This document shows, piece after piece, positions 42,906 to 51,717 of a stretch of DNA of 64,000 bases. The DNA is from Pseudolysinimonas_A sp947085045 (lineage in GTDB: Bacteria; Actinomycetota; Actinomycetes; Actinomycetales; Microbacteriaceae): NCBI GenBank assembly GCA_947085045.1, contig CAMTUU010000001.1:1-64000 (forward strand), in the 5' to 3' direction. The translations under genes were made by a program, and so were the position numbers. Below the pieces are notes generated by a model, which ran no database searches, was not told where the DNA came from, and saw only the letters and a program-made list of their open reading frames with translations. Positions within the stretch are counted from its first letter, which is position 1, and each line of letters opens with the position of its first letter.

Positions 42906-44306
42906 TCACGCGGTCGTCTGGGTTTCCGAGGTCGGTGCGGGGTCGACATCCTGCGCCTTCTGGTCGTCGCGGATGCCGAAGAACGAGACCACGCCGCCCG
43001 CGATGAGCAGCGCCGCCGTCACGATCACGGCCCGCTGGAAGCCTTCGAGGTCGAGCGCGCCGCCGACGATGATCCCGACCATCGCGGTGAGCACGAGACC
43101 CGCGACGCGCGCGACCGCGTTGTTGACCGCGGATGCCGTGCCGGCCCGGGTGTGGTCGACCGCGCCGAGGATTGCCGAGGTCAGCGGCGACACCGTGAGC
43201 GTCAGCCCGACGCCGAACACGACGACGGCGGGCAGCGCCTGCCACCAGTAGTTGAAGTCGGGCTCCGGCCGCACGAACAGATAGAGCAGCGTGCCGAGCC
43301 CGGCGACGATCGGCCCGACCGTCATGAACACCCGGGCGCCGAACCGGGCCGAGAGAGCGCCGACGCGCGACGAGAACAGGATCATCAGGATGGTGCTCGG
43401 CAGCGCCGCGAGTCCGGCCAGCGTCGCGACGAGACCGGCACCCTCCTGGAGGAAGACGCCGACCACCAGTCCGGTGAGCCCGAGCGCGCCGTAGATGAGA
43501 GCCGTCGCGAGGTTGCCCGCCCAGAAGTTGCGCACCGTGAACAGCTGCAGCGGCATGATCGGGTTCGGCGCGAACCGCTGTCGCACGAGGAAGCCGGCGA
43601 ACGCGACGACGCCGAGTCCCATCGAGAGGTAGATCGCCGGGTGACCCCAGCCGAGGTTGCCCTGCTCGATGAGCGCGAAAACCGGGCCGCCGAGCCCGAG
43701 GGTGCAGAGCACCGCGCCGAGGTAGTCGATGTGCACGCCGGGGCGCACCTCGTCCTCCTGCCCGAGCCGCGCGAGCATGACGAGGGTGATCGCGATCGGC
43801 ACGACGTTGATGAGGAACGCGAGCCGCCAGGAGAGCAGGTCGACGAACACCCCGCCGACGAGCGGGCCGATGATCATTGCGACGCTCGTCAGCCCGGTCC
43901 AGATGCCGATGGCCCGGCCGCGGGCCTTGCCGTCGAAGGTGCTCGTGATGAGCGCGAGCGACGACGGCACGAGCAGCGCACCGGCGACACCCTGCAGACC
44001 GCGGGCGAGGATGAGGAACAGCGGGTCGGGCGCCGCCGCGATCGCGATCGAGGCGACGCCGAAGAGCACGAGTCCGATGCGCAGGATGCGGATGCGGCCG
44101 AACGCGTCCGACAGCGACCCCGCGACGAGGATGAGCGACCCGAGGGTGATGAGGTAGGCGTCGACGGTCCACTGCTGGGTCGCGATCCCGCCCCCCAGTT
44201 CGTCGAGGATCGCCGGCAGCGCCACGTTCACGACCGTCCCGTCGAGGAACGCCACGAAGGATGCCAGTACGGCGATCGCGAGGACCATCTTCTCGACGCG
44301 GCTCAT
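42906..44306 (-). CDS. MFS transporter, DHA2 (EmrB/QacA) family
   Basis: Drug:proton antiporter type major facilitator of 466 residues with about 14 membrane segments. Family features are FVAFLDGTVVNVALPAI in helix 1, WTVDAYLITLGSLIL in helix 2 and the GLQGVAGALLVPSSLALI motif C region. The ATG at 44306 starts directly before the first helix; the open frame upstream is a shadow of the divergent MgtE_N gene. Likely exports toxic or hydrophobic compounds. It diverges from the MgtE_N/CBS gene with 54 bases between starts. Confidence 0.9.
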   Translation of the reverse strand: MSRVEKMVLAIAVLASFVAFLDGTVVNVALPAILDELGGGIATQQWTVDAYLITLGSLILVAGSLSDAFGRIRILRIGLVLFGVASIAIAAAPDPLFLILARGLQGVAGALLVPSSLALITSTFDGKARGRAIGIWTGLTSVAMIIGPLVGGVFVDLLSWRLAFLINVVPIAITLVMLARLGQEDEVRPGVHIDYLGAVLCTLGLGGPVFALIEQGNLGWGHPAIYLSMGLGVVAFAGFLVRQRFAPNPIMPLQLFTVRNFWAGNLATALIYGALGLTGLVVGVFLQEGAGLVATLAGLAALPSTILMILFSSRVGALSARFGARVFMTVGPIVAGLGTLLYLFVRPEPDFNYWWQALPAVVVFGVGLTLTVSPLTSAILGAVDHTRAGTASAVNNAVARVAGLVLTAMVGIIVGGALDLEGFQRAVIVTAALLIAGGVVSFFGIRDDQKAQDVDPAPTSETQTTA

Positions 44307-44360
44307 CCGCCCAGTCTGCCCGTCAGCGGTCGTGCCGCGCCGGAGGACTAACCTTTCAGA

Positions 44361-45683
44361 GTGAGCGCGACGCGGGTCTTCGTCGCCCGGTTGGCCGGGT
44401 GCTCCGTCTTCGACCCCGCGGGCGACAAGGTCGGCAAGGCCCGCGACGTCGTCGTCGTGTACCGCAAGACCCAGTCGCCGCGCGTCGTCGGGATCATCGT
44501 CGAGGTGCCCGGCAAGCGCCGGGTGTTCCTCTCTATCGGACGCGTCACGAGCATCGGCTCGGGGCAGATCATCACGACGGGTCTCATCAACCTCCGCCGC
44601 TTCGAGCAGCGCGGCGGCGAGGTGCGCGTCATCGCCGAGCTGCTCGGTCGCAAGGTCGAGATGCGTGACAAGTCCGGCGACGCGACGATCGAGGACGTCG
44701 CGATCGAGGAGACGGCTCCCGGCGAGTGGGAGGTCGGCGATCTCTTCCTGCGGCGCCCGCGTAGCGCCTCCCCGTTCTCCAAAGGCGCAACCACCTTCGC
44801 CACCTGGGAACAGGTGCGCGAGAACACCGCCCCCGGCGAGTCGCAGTCCGCCGAACAGCTGGTCGCGACGTACTCCGATCTGCTGCCCGCCGACCTCGCG
44901 AACACTCTGCTCGACTTGCCCGAGGGTCGCCGGCTCGAGGTCGCCGAGGAACTCTCCGACGACCGCCTCGCCGACGCCCTCGAGGAGATGCCCGAGCAGG
45001 CCCAGGTCGACCTGATCGCGCAGCTCGACGACGAGCGAGCCGCCGACGTGCTCGATCAGATGCAGCCCGACGACGCCGCCGACCTCATCGCGCAGCTCTC
45101 CGACGAGCGCGGCGAAGCGCTGCTCGACCTGATGGAGCCGGAGGAGGCCGACGACGTGCGCTTCCTCCTCGCCTACGGCGCCGACACCGCCGGCGGGCTC
45201 ATGACGACCGAGCCGATCATCGTGTCGGCCGACGCCACCGTCGCCGAGGGGCTCGCGCTCATCCGCCGTCACGAACTCGCCCCCGCGCTCGGTGCCGCGA
45301 TCTGCGTGACCCTCCCGCCCTTCGAGCCGCCGACCGGGCGCTTCCTCGGCATGGTGCACTTCCAGCGGATGCTGCGCTACCCGCCGCACGAGCGTCTGGG
45401 CACGTTGCTCGACACTTCGCTCGAGCCGGTGACCCCGAACACGAGCGCGGCTGAGGTCTCACGCATCCTCGCCTCGTACAACCTCGTCTCGCTGCCCGTC
45501 GTCGATGAGCAGCACCGTCTCGTCGGGGTGGTGACCATCGACGACGTCCTCGACTACCTCCTGCCGGACGACTGGCGAAGTACCTCCGACGAGCTGGAAC
45601 CCGTGACCACCGGGACGGCTGCCATCCCCACCCGCACGACCACTGGAAGGAGGACGACTCATGGCCCGCGCCGAACGTCGTAA
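44361..45683 (+). CDS. PRC-barrel, MgtE N-terminal and CBS domain protein
   Basis: Soluble 440-residue protein lacking the membrane channel of the Mg transporter MgtE. Residues 1-130 carry two PRC-barrel-like parts, about 165-280 are the MgtE_N superhelix (repeats such as LPEGRRLEVAEELSDDRLADALEEM and DQMQPDDAADLIAQL), and about 285-410 are paired CBS domains (MTTEPIIVSADATV, LPVVDEQHRLVGVVTIDDVLDYL). It probably senses Mg or nucleotides and controls a partner (inference). It starts with GTG and overlaps the DUF1003 gene by 23 bases. Confidence 0.88.
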   Translation: MSATRVFVARLAGCSVFDPAGDKVGKARDVVVVYRKTQSPRVVGIIVEVPGKRRVFLSIGRVTSIGSGQIITTGLINLRRFEQRGGEVRVIAELLGRKVEMRDKSGDATIEDVAIEETAPGEWEVGDLFLRRPRSASPFSKGATTFATWEQVRENTAPGESQSAEQLVATYSDLLPADLANTLLDLPEGRRLEVAEELSDDRLADALEEMPEQAQVDLIAQLDDERAADVLDQMQPDDAADLIAQLSDERGEALLDLMEPEEADDVRFLLAYGADTAGGLMTTEPIIVSADATVAEGLALIRRHELAPALGAAICVTLPPFEPPTGRFLGMVHFQRMLRYPPHERLGTLLDTSLEPVTPNTSAAEVSRILASYNLVSLPVVDEQHRLVGVVTIDDVLDYLLPDDWRSTSDELEPVTTGTAAIPTRTTTGRRTTHGPRRTS

Positions 45684-46197
45684 CGACACCCGACTCGACC
45701 TCCCCAAGGGAGCGCGCCAGGCACTGCCCTTCGTGCCGCGGTTCCAGAGCCGCGACCGTTTCGGGCGCTTCACCGAGGGCATCGCGCGCGCGATGGGCAC
45801 CCCGACGTTCCTGCTGCTGCTGTCGATCGTCGTCGTGGTCTGGATGCTGTACAACTCGTTCGCGCCCGAGCCGGTGCGTTTCGACTCGCAGGCTCTCGGC
45901 TTCACCGTCCTGACCCTCGTGCTCTCGCTGCAGGCGTCGTACGCCGCCCCGCTGCTGCTGCTGGCGCAGAACCGGCAGGATGATCGCGACCGCGTGCAGA
46001 TCGAACAGGATCGGCAGCGGGCCGAGCGCAACCTCGCCGACACCGAGTACCTCGCCCGCGAGGTGGTCGCCCTGCGGCTCGCGATGAAGGATGTCGCGAC
46101 GAAGGACTTCATCCGCGCCGAGCTCCGGTCCCTGCTCGAAGAGATCGACCGCGACGACACCGCCGCGCCGAAGCCCGCGCCGAAGAAATCCCGGTGA
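45661..46197 (+). CDS. DUF1003 membrane protein
   Basis: A 178-residue protein with two membrane segments (TPTFLLLLSIVVVVWMLYN and LGFTVLTLVLSLQASYAAPLLLL) followed by RQDDRDRVQIEQDRQRAERN, a charged helix typical of DUF1003. GGAAGGAGG lies just upstream of the ATG, a strong ribosome binding site. It is overlapped by the MgtE_N gene before it and Mrp after it, so the three form a tight operon. DUF1003 proteins are linked by context to Mg or ion handling, without proven function. Confidence 0.9.
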   Translation: MARAERRNDTRLDLPKGARQALPFVPRFQSRDRFGRFTEGIARAMGTPTFLLLLSIVVVVWMLYNSFAPEPVRFDSQALGFTVLTLVLSLQASYAAPLLLLAQNRQDDRDRVQIEQDRQRAERNLADTEYLAREVVALRLAMKDVATKDFIRAELRSLLEEIDRDDTAAPKPAPKKSR

Positions 46198-47327
46198 ACG
46201 AGTCGGCCGTCCGGGCGGCCCTCGCCCGGGTCGCCGACCCCGAGATCCACCGCCCGATCACCGACCTCGACATGATCCGCGCGGTCACCGTCGAGGGCGG
46301 GGTGGCGACGGTCGACCTCGCGCTGACGATCGTCGGCTGCCCCGCGGCCGACACGATCGAAAGGGATGTCCGGGCCGCGGTGCTCGCGGTGCCCGGCGTG
46401 ACCCGCCTCGACCTCACCGTCGGGGTGATGACGGTACCGGAACGCGAAGCCCTGGTCGCCCGGCTGCGCGGCGCGAAGGTGCAGCAGTTCGGACCGGGCA
46501 CGCTCACCAAGATCTACGCCGTCACCAGCGGCAAGGGCGGCGTCGGCAAGTCGACGACAACCGCGAATCTCGCCGTCGCCCTCGCCGCGCGTGGGCTCAC
46601 GGTCGGCCTGCTCGATGCGGATGTCTTCGGCTTCTCGATTCCCGGCATCCTGGGCATCCCTGCCGCGAAACCGACTCCCGTGGGCGACCTCATGATGCCG
46701 CCCGTCGCGCACGGCGTCGCGGTGATCTCGATCGGCATGTTCGTCGACGGCCAGACCGCGGTGTCGTGGCGTGGGCCGCTGCTGCACCGCACCATCCAGC
46801 AGTTCCTCACCGACGTCTGGTGGGGCGACCTCGACGTGCTGTTGCTCGACCTCCCCCCGGGAACCGGCGACGTCGCCATCTCGATCGGGCAGCTGCTGCC
46901 GCACTCGGAGGTGCTCGTCGTGACCACCCCGCAGCCCGCCGCCGCCGACGTCGCCGAGCGCTCGGGGCTCGTCGCCCGGCAAACCGGTCAGACCGTGATC
47001 GGCATCGTCGAGAACATGACGGGCGAACTCTTCGGCACCGGCGGCGGCGACGCCCTCGCCGCGCGGCTCGACGTGCCGGTGCTGGCCCGCATCCCGTTGT
47101 CGCGGCCGCTGCGCGAGGGAGGGGATGCCGGCGCCCCCGTCGTGCTCGCCGATCCGACCGACCCGGCCGCCGTCGCGATCCTCGCCCTCGCCGACACCCT
47201 GGCCGCCCGCGGCCGCAACCTCACGGCTCGGAAGCTGCCACTCTCGCCGCGCCGATCCATTCATCCGCGCCGGATGGCGCAAATCAACGATTCATCCGTG
47301 TCAGAGGGCACGGATCGACGCGACTGA
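46194..47327 (+). CDS. Mrp/NBP35-family P-loop ATPase
   Basis: Iron-sulfur carrier-type ATPase of 377 residues. The N-terminal FSCA/DUF59 domain spans about 1-85 (DPEIHRPITDLDMIRAV). The deviant Walker A GKGGVGKS is at 113-120, with LLLDLPPGTGD as Walker B. The Cys pair normally seen after VIGIVENM is absent: the segment reads ENMTGELFGTGGG. This suggests a member that does not bind a bridging cluster in the usual way. GTG at 46194 overlaps the DUF1003 stop. The C-terminal 25 residues (RSIHPRRMAQIND) look atypical and abut the accessory module. Confidence 0.88.
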   Translation: MNESAVRAALARVADPEIHRPITDLDMIRAVTVEGGVATVDLALTIVGCPAADTIERDVRAAVLAVPGVTRLDLTVGVMTVPEREALVARLRGAKVQQFGPGTLTKIYAVTSGKGGVGKSTTTANLAVALAARGLTVGLLDADVFGFSIPGILGIPAAKPTPVGDLMMPPVAHGVAVISIGMFVDGQTAVSWRGPLLHRTIQQFLTDVWWGDLDVLLLDLPPGTGDVAISIGQLLPHSEVLVVTTPQPAAADVAERSGLVARQTGQTVIGIVENMTGELFGTGGGDALAARLDVPVLARIPLSRPLREGGDAGAPVVLADPTDPAAVAILALADTLAARGRNLTARKLPLSPRRSIHPRRMAQINDSSVSEGTDRRD

Positions 47328-47404
47328 ACCGCTGCGAGCGACCCCGAGGGCGGTTTCGATACACCCGCACGGCGCGCGGGCACCCAACCCGCGACGAAGT
47401 GGGG

Positions 47405-48862
47405 TCAGACCGAGGGCGGGGGCATCGCCGACACCGGGGTGGCGGTGGGGGCGTCGACATCCTTCTTGCGCAGCGGGTAGCGGAAGAGCGGGATGTACGA
47501 GAGGGCCATGAGGGTCGCCGGCACGAGGCTGAACGACATCACGATGCCGAAGATGGCCGAGTTCGGCTGGGCTTCGACGGCGGTCGCCGCGGTCGACTCG
47601 AGGTACCCCGAGACCGCGAGGATCACGGCGAGGATCGTGGTGCCGAACGCGAGACCGGTGGTCTCACCCGCCGTCCACATCCCGCTGAACGACCCGCCGC
47701 GGCCGGGGCCGTTGGTGCGGGCATCATGGGCGATGACGTCGGGCAGCATCGACAGCGGCAGCGCCTGGATGCCGGCGTAGGAGATGCCGACGAGGCCGAT
47801 CGGCACGACGATCCAGAGTCCGGGCACGACCAGGAGTCCGACGTTCGCGAGGGCGCCGACGAAGAAGATCGACGTGGCGATGACGTAGGCGCGCTCCTTG
47901 CCGATGCGGCGGGCGACGACACCCCAGAGCGGCGCGGCGACGATCGCCGGCAGGATGAGCGCGACGAACAGGATCGTCACGGCATCGGTGTCGCCGAGCA
48001 CCCAGGTGGCGATGTACTGCGTGCCCGCCAGCATCCCGCCCGCGGCGAGCGCCTGCGTGAAGAACGTGCCGAGCAGCGTGCGGAACGGCTTGCTCGTGCG
48101 CAGCATCGTGAGCCCGCGCCGCGCCTGGGACGCGATCGAGTCGCGCGGCGGGGCGATCTCGGCGAAGGCGAGGGATGCCGGCGCCGCCGGAGCCACGGCC
48201 TTCCCCCGGGCCGCGCGCTCCACGGTCGAGGTGACGAGGATCGCGACGACGAAGATCGCGGCGGCGCCGATCGCCATGAACAGGTAGCCGCCGAAGTCGG
48301 TGCCGAAGATCTCCCTGCCCACCTCGCGCAGGGCCGGACCGCCGCCACCGTAGAGCAGGATGGCCGCCGTCAGCACGACGACGCGGGCGGAGAGCAGACG
48401 GGTGCGCGCGTCGTAGCCCGAGACGAGTTCCGCTGGGAGCACGTTGTAGGGCACCTGGAAGAACGAGAAGCCGGTCGCGGCGAGCAGGAACGCGACGAAC
48501 ACCCAGGCCGCGGCGAGCAGCGGCGTGGTGCCGATCGGGACGGCGAAGGTGAGCACGAAGAACACCGGCAGCACGAAGGCCGCCAGCCGCATGAGCCGAC
48601 GGCGGGTGCCGCGGGCGGCGAACTCGCGGTCGCTGTAGGCGCCGACGATCGGGTCGATGATGATGTCCCACACCTTGGCGACGGTGACGACGGCACCGGC
48701 GAGCAGGGCCGGAATGGCCAGAGTGTCCGTCATGTAGAAGACGAGGACGAGGCCCGGCAAGGCGGCGAATCCGCTCGTGACGAACTCCCCCGTCGCATAG
48801 CGCGCGAGGATGCCGGCGCGGAGTTCGCGGGCGCGCGTGGGACGGGCAGCCACGTGTGTCAC
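47405..48862 (-). CDS. GPH/MFS_2-type transporter, copy 1
   Basis: Glycoside-pentoside-hexuronide:cation symporter-like protein, 485 residues, with 12 membrane segments. KVWDIIIDPIVGAYSDR and FFQVPYNVLPAELV are family motifs. It is clearly paralogous to the transporter at 51714-53126: both share the TRRRLM/ARRRFM loop, the RTRLLSARVVVLT block, RIGKERA, LPLSMLPD, NGPGR and the FRYPLRK ending. GTG at 48862 is preferred, with another GTG 9 bases later possible. It is the last gene of the four-gene minus-strand set and is convergent with mrp. The substrate is unknown. Confidence 0.85.
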   Translation of the reverse strand: MTHVAARPTRARELRAGILARYATGEFVTSGFAALPGLVLVFYMTDTLAIPALLAGAVVTVAKVWDIIIDPIVGAYSDREFAARGTRRRLMRLAAFVLPVFFVLTFAVPIGTTPLLAAAWVFVAFLLAATGFSFFQVPYNVLPAELVSGYDARTRLLSARVVVLTAAILLYGGGGPALREVGREIFGTDFGGYLFMAIGAAAIFVVAILVTSTVERAARGKAVAPAAPASLAFAEIAPPRDSIASQARRGLTMLRTSKPFRTLLGTFFTQALAAGGMLAGTQYIATWVLGDTDAVTILFVALILPAIVAAPLWGVVARRIGKERAYVIATSIFFVGALANVGLLVVPGLWIVVPIGLVGISYAGIQALPLSMLPDVIAHDARTNGPGRGGSFSGMWTAGETTGLAFGTTILAVILAVSGYLESTAATAVEAQPNSAIFGIVMSFSLVPATLMALSYIPLFRYPLRKKDVDAPTATPVSAMPPPSV

Positions 48863-48915
48863 GTCCGCGATCCTATGCGGCGGAAGCGACGATCTCTCGC
48901 CCCCGACCGGGGTGT

Positions 48916-50229
48916 CTACCCCGGCGGGAGACCGTAGTTCTGCCGGAAGCTGTCGAACTCGTACTCCGTGCGGAACCGGCCCTTGTCGCGCAGCACGGCG
49001 ATCACGTCCTTGAAGCGCGCCACCCCGTCGGGCTGCACGTCGACGTTGATGTTGAAGCCGTCGGCGACGTCGGTGTCGACCCAGTCGATGATCCGGTCGG
49101 CGATCTGCTCGGCGGTGCCGAAGATCGCGCGCTGACCGCGGGTCAGGTTGTGGTGCACGAGCTGCTTGACGGTGAAGTCGTTCTCCTTCGCCACCCCGCC
49201 GATGTCGCCGCGACGGTAGGCGATGACCTCGTCGTCGGCGGGGATCGTCTCGAACAGGTGGAACGGGAGCGGCTTGTCGGGATGCAGCTCCTCCACCGGG
49301 ATGCCGATCTGCTTCGACAGGTTCGATACCAGGAACGGCAGCGACATCTGCTCGTCGACCTGGGCCTTGCGCGCGAGGGCATCTGCCTCGCTGTCGCCGA
49401 CGACCGCGTACAGCCCGGGCAGCACGACGAGGTGGTCGGGGTTGCGGCCGAAGCCGGCCGCGAACTCCTTTGCCTTCGTGTAGAAGGCGCGGTCGTGATC
49501 GACGGTCGGCTGCGAGGTGAACATCACGTCGGCGTACTTCGCGCCGAACTCGCAGCTCTGCGCCGAGACGCCGGCCTGGAAGCGCACCGGCAGCTCGCCG
49601 TCGTAGCGACCTTGCAGCTGCATGATGCCCGACGTCTGGTAATGCTTCCCGGTGTAGTCGACGTGGTTCGCGAGCGTCTGATCGATGTAGACGTCGTTCA
49701 CCTTGTCGGCGACGATCGCCTCCTTCGGCAGCGAGTTCCAGTACGCGACGACGATCTCGACGAACTCGGCGGCCCGCTCGTACCGGGTCGCCCGGTCGAG
49801 TTTCTCGGCGAGCGGCACGCCGAGGGCCTGCAGCGCCTCGTTCTCCTGACTGGTGACGATGTTCCAGCCGGCCCGGCCCTTGCTGACCTGCTGCAGCGTC
49901 GCGATCATCCGCGCCACGTTGTAGGGGTGACCGGTGAGCGAGGATGCCGTGGCGATCAGGCCGAGATGCTTCGTCTCCCGCGCGATCGCCGCGAGCAGCA
50001 CGGCCGGCTCCAGGCCACGGCGCGGCTTGCGGAGGAAGCTGGAGCCGAGCACGGCGTAGGTGTCGGGCAGGAAGACCGCGTCGAACTTCGCGTCCTCCGC
50101 AAGCTGGGCGAGCATGATCTGGTGGTCGATGTCGTCGACCAGCGTCGACGGGTCGTCGAACGACTTCCAGCCGGCGTCGTGCCGGCCGGAGGTGTGGAAG
50201 ATCATGTTCAAGCGGATCTGCTTGGCCAT
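48916..50229 (-). CDS. LLM-class flavin monooxygenase (NtaA/SnaA/DszA type)
   Basis: FMN-dependent monooxygenase of 437 residues using reduced flavin from a separate reductase. The opening KQIRLNMIFHTSGRHDAGWK and the blocks LAEDAKFDAVFLPDTYAV, SSLTGHPYNVARMIATL and GRAGWNIVTSQENEA are characteristic of the NtaA/SnaA/DszA subgroup, which cleaves C-N or C-S bonds or oxidises heterocycles. No flavin reductase gene is visible in the window. It follows the PLP-enzyme gene by 45 bases and precedes transporter copy 1, implying one transcript. Confidence 0.9.
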   Translation of the reverse strand: MAKQIRLNMIFHTSGRHDAGWKSFDDPSTLVDDIDHQIMLAQLAEDAKFDAVFLPDTYAVLGSSFLRKPRRGLEPAVLLAAIARETKHLGLIATASSLTGHPYNVARMIATLQQVSKGRAGWNIVTSQENEALQALGVPLAEKLDRATRYERAAEFVEIVVAYWNSLPKEAIVADKVNDVYIDQTLANHVDYTGKHYQTSGIMQLQGRYDGELPVRFQAGVSAQSCEFGAKYADVMFTSQPTVDHDRAFYTKAKEFAAGFGRNPDHLVVLPGLYAVVGDSEADALARKAQVDEQMSLPFLVSNLSKQIGIPVEELHPDKPLPFHLFETIPADDEVIAYRRGDIGGVAKENDFTVKQLVHHNLTRGQRAIFGTAEQIADRIIDWVDTDVADGFNINVDVQPDGVARFKDVIAVLRDKGRFRTEYEFDSFRQNYGLPPG

Positions 50230-50274
50230 CTGAATCCATTTCGAGTTCGGGTGCCCGCCGGGGCGACCGGATGC

Positions 50275-51717
50275 TCAGCCCGCTGCGGGGGACGGCTCGA
50301 CGAGCCGGGCGAGGAGTTCGGTGAGCAACCGCTCCGCCAGCGGTGGCGGGGTCGCTTCGATGATAGCGAGCAGCGGGGCGAGGGAGTCCGGCAGCGCTCC
50401 CCCGGCCCCGATCCCGAACGAGCCGAGGATCGCCGCCGCGGTGTCGGAGTCGAGCGGCGCGGTGAGCGGAGGCAGCCCGCCCAGCAGGGGCGAGGCGTCG
50501 ACGTGCGGAATGCCGCGTACGGCATCCGCTGCGGCCGTCAGCACCCCGAGCAGCTCGGGAAGCACGCTCTCGGTCACCGGGGTGATCGTGAGGTGCGTCG
50601 TCGGCGGGAGTCCGGCGGCCGCGGGCTGCAGCTGCAGGAGGAAGCCGAGCCCGCGCGCGGCGTCGGCCCAGTGGTGCGGGTCGACCTGCCGCTCAGGTTC
50701 GACGGCCGGGTCGGCGGCGACGGCGAGCAGCGGGCCGACCGGGGCGCCGAGCACGCGGAGCCCCTCGATGCCGGCGATCGTCGCGAGGACCGCCCCGGTG
50801 GAACGGCGGGTCGAGTCGGCGAGCCGCTGGAACCCGGGGATGCCGAGCGCGTGCGTGATCGCCCAGGCGGCGGCAAGGGGTCCGGCCGACTTCGAGCCGA
50901 GGATCGTCGGGTTCACCACCGGGTAGCCCGGCCAGCGCGTCGTCGCGAAGTACTGCAGGCGCTGACGGTCGCGGCCGCGCTGCAGCAGCACCGACACCCC
51001 CTTCGGCGCGTAGCCGTACTTGTGGAGGTCGGCGCTGATGCTCGTGACCCCCGGCACCGCGAAGTCCCAGGCCGGCAGTCCCGGCCAGAACGGCAGCACG
51101 AGCCCGCCGATGCAGGCGTCGACGTGCACCGGGATGCCGCGGGCGCTCGCCAGCTCGGCGACCGCCACGACGGGGTCGAGCACCGCGACCGGGTACGACG
51201 GGGCGGAGACGACGACGAGCGCGACATCATCCCCGAGACGCGACTCGATGTCGGCGACGGCGACCTCGCCCGACTCGGAGACCGGCACGAGGTCGAGCGT
51301 CACCCCGAAGTAGTGCGCCGCCTTCTGGAACGCCGCGTGCGCCGTGACCGGCATGACGAGACGGGGCGTTCCGGAGTGGGTCAGGAGCCAGGCATCCCGG
51401 GCCGTCTTCACGGCGAGCAGGCAGGACTCGGTGCCGCCGGTCGTGACGGTACCGACCACGTCATCTTCGCCGTGCAGCAGCTCGCGCACGAAGCGGAGCA
51501 GGTCGCGCTCGAGCGCGGCGACCGAGCCGAACGTCGTCGGGTCGAGCCCGTTGACCGGCTGCATGAGCTTCGCAGCGTCGGCGGCGAGCTCGTCGAGTTC
51601 GGCGAGTCCCGGGTCGTAGACGTAGGACAGCACGTGCCCGCCGTGGGTCGGGGCGTCCCGCGTGCGCAGCTCGGTCAGACGGGCGAGGATGTCGGCTGGC
51701 TGCTGTTCGAAGGTCAC
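50275..51717 (-). CDS. PLP-dependent lyase/decarboxylase, sphingosine-1-phosphate lyase-like
   Basis: Fold-type I PLP enzyme of group II decarboxylases, 480 residues. TTGGTES (92-98) binds the cofactor phosphate, His127 stacks on the ring, Asp200 in HVDAC bonds the pyridine nitrogen and Lys233 in ADLHKYGYAPKG is the Schiff-base lysine. The ordering and the N-terminal HVLSYVYDPGLAELDELA fit sphingosine-1-phosphate lyase-type enzymes, which cleave a C-C bond to an aldehyde and an amine, better than glutamate decarboxylase. No membrane helix precedes the domain. GTG at 51717 overlaps the stop of transporter copy 2. Confidence 0.82.
   Translation of the reverse strand: MTFEQQPADILARLTELRTRDAPTHGGHVLSYVYDPGLAELDELAADAAKLMQPVNGLDPTTFGSVAALERDLLRFVRELLHGEDDVVGTVTTGGTESCLLAVKTARDAWLLTHSGTPRLVMPVTAHAAFQKAAHYFGVTLDLVPVSESGEVAVADIESRLGDDVALVVVSAPSYPVAVLDPVVAVAELASARGIPVHVDACIGGLVLPFWPGLPAWDFAVPGVTSISADLHKYGYAPKGVSVLLQRGRDRQRLQYFATTRWPGYPVVNPTILGSKSAGPLAAAWAITHALGIPGFQRLADSTRRSTGAVLATIAGIEGLRVLGAPVGPLLAVAADPAVEPERQVDPHHWADAARGLGFLLQLQPAAAGLPPTTHLTITPVTESVLPELLGVLTAAADAVRGIPHVDASPLLGGLPPLTAPLDSDTAAAILGSFGIGAGGALPDSLAPLLAIIEATPPPLAERLLTELLARLVEPSPAAG

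Noticed and set aside
42906..45389. An extended N-terminus of some 360 residues on the DHA2 transporter
   Set aside because: The extension is antisense to the MgtE_N/CBS gene and not protein-like; the ATG at 44306 begins directly before helix 1.
47328..47404. A terminator between mrp and the transporter gene (CCCGC and GCGGG arms)
   Set aside because: The arms are short, the loop is long and no T run follows, so the sequence does not support it.
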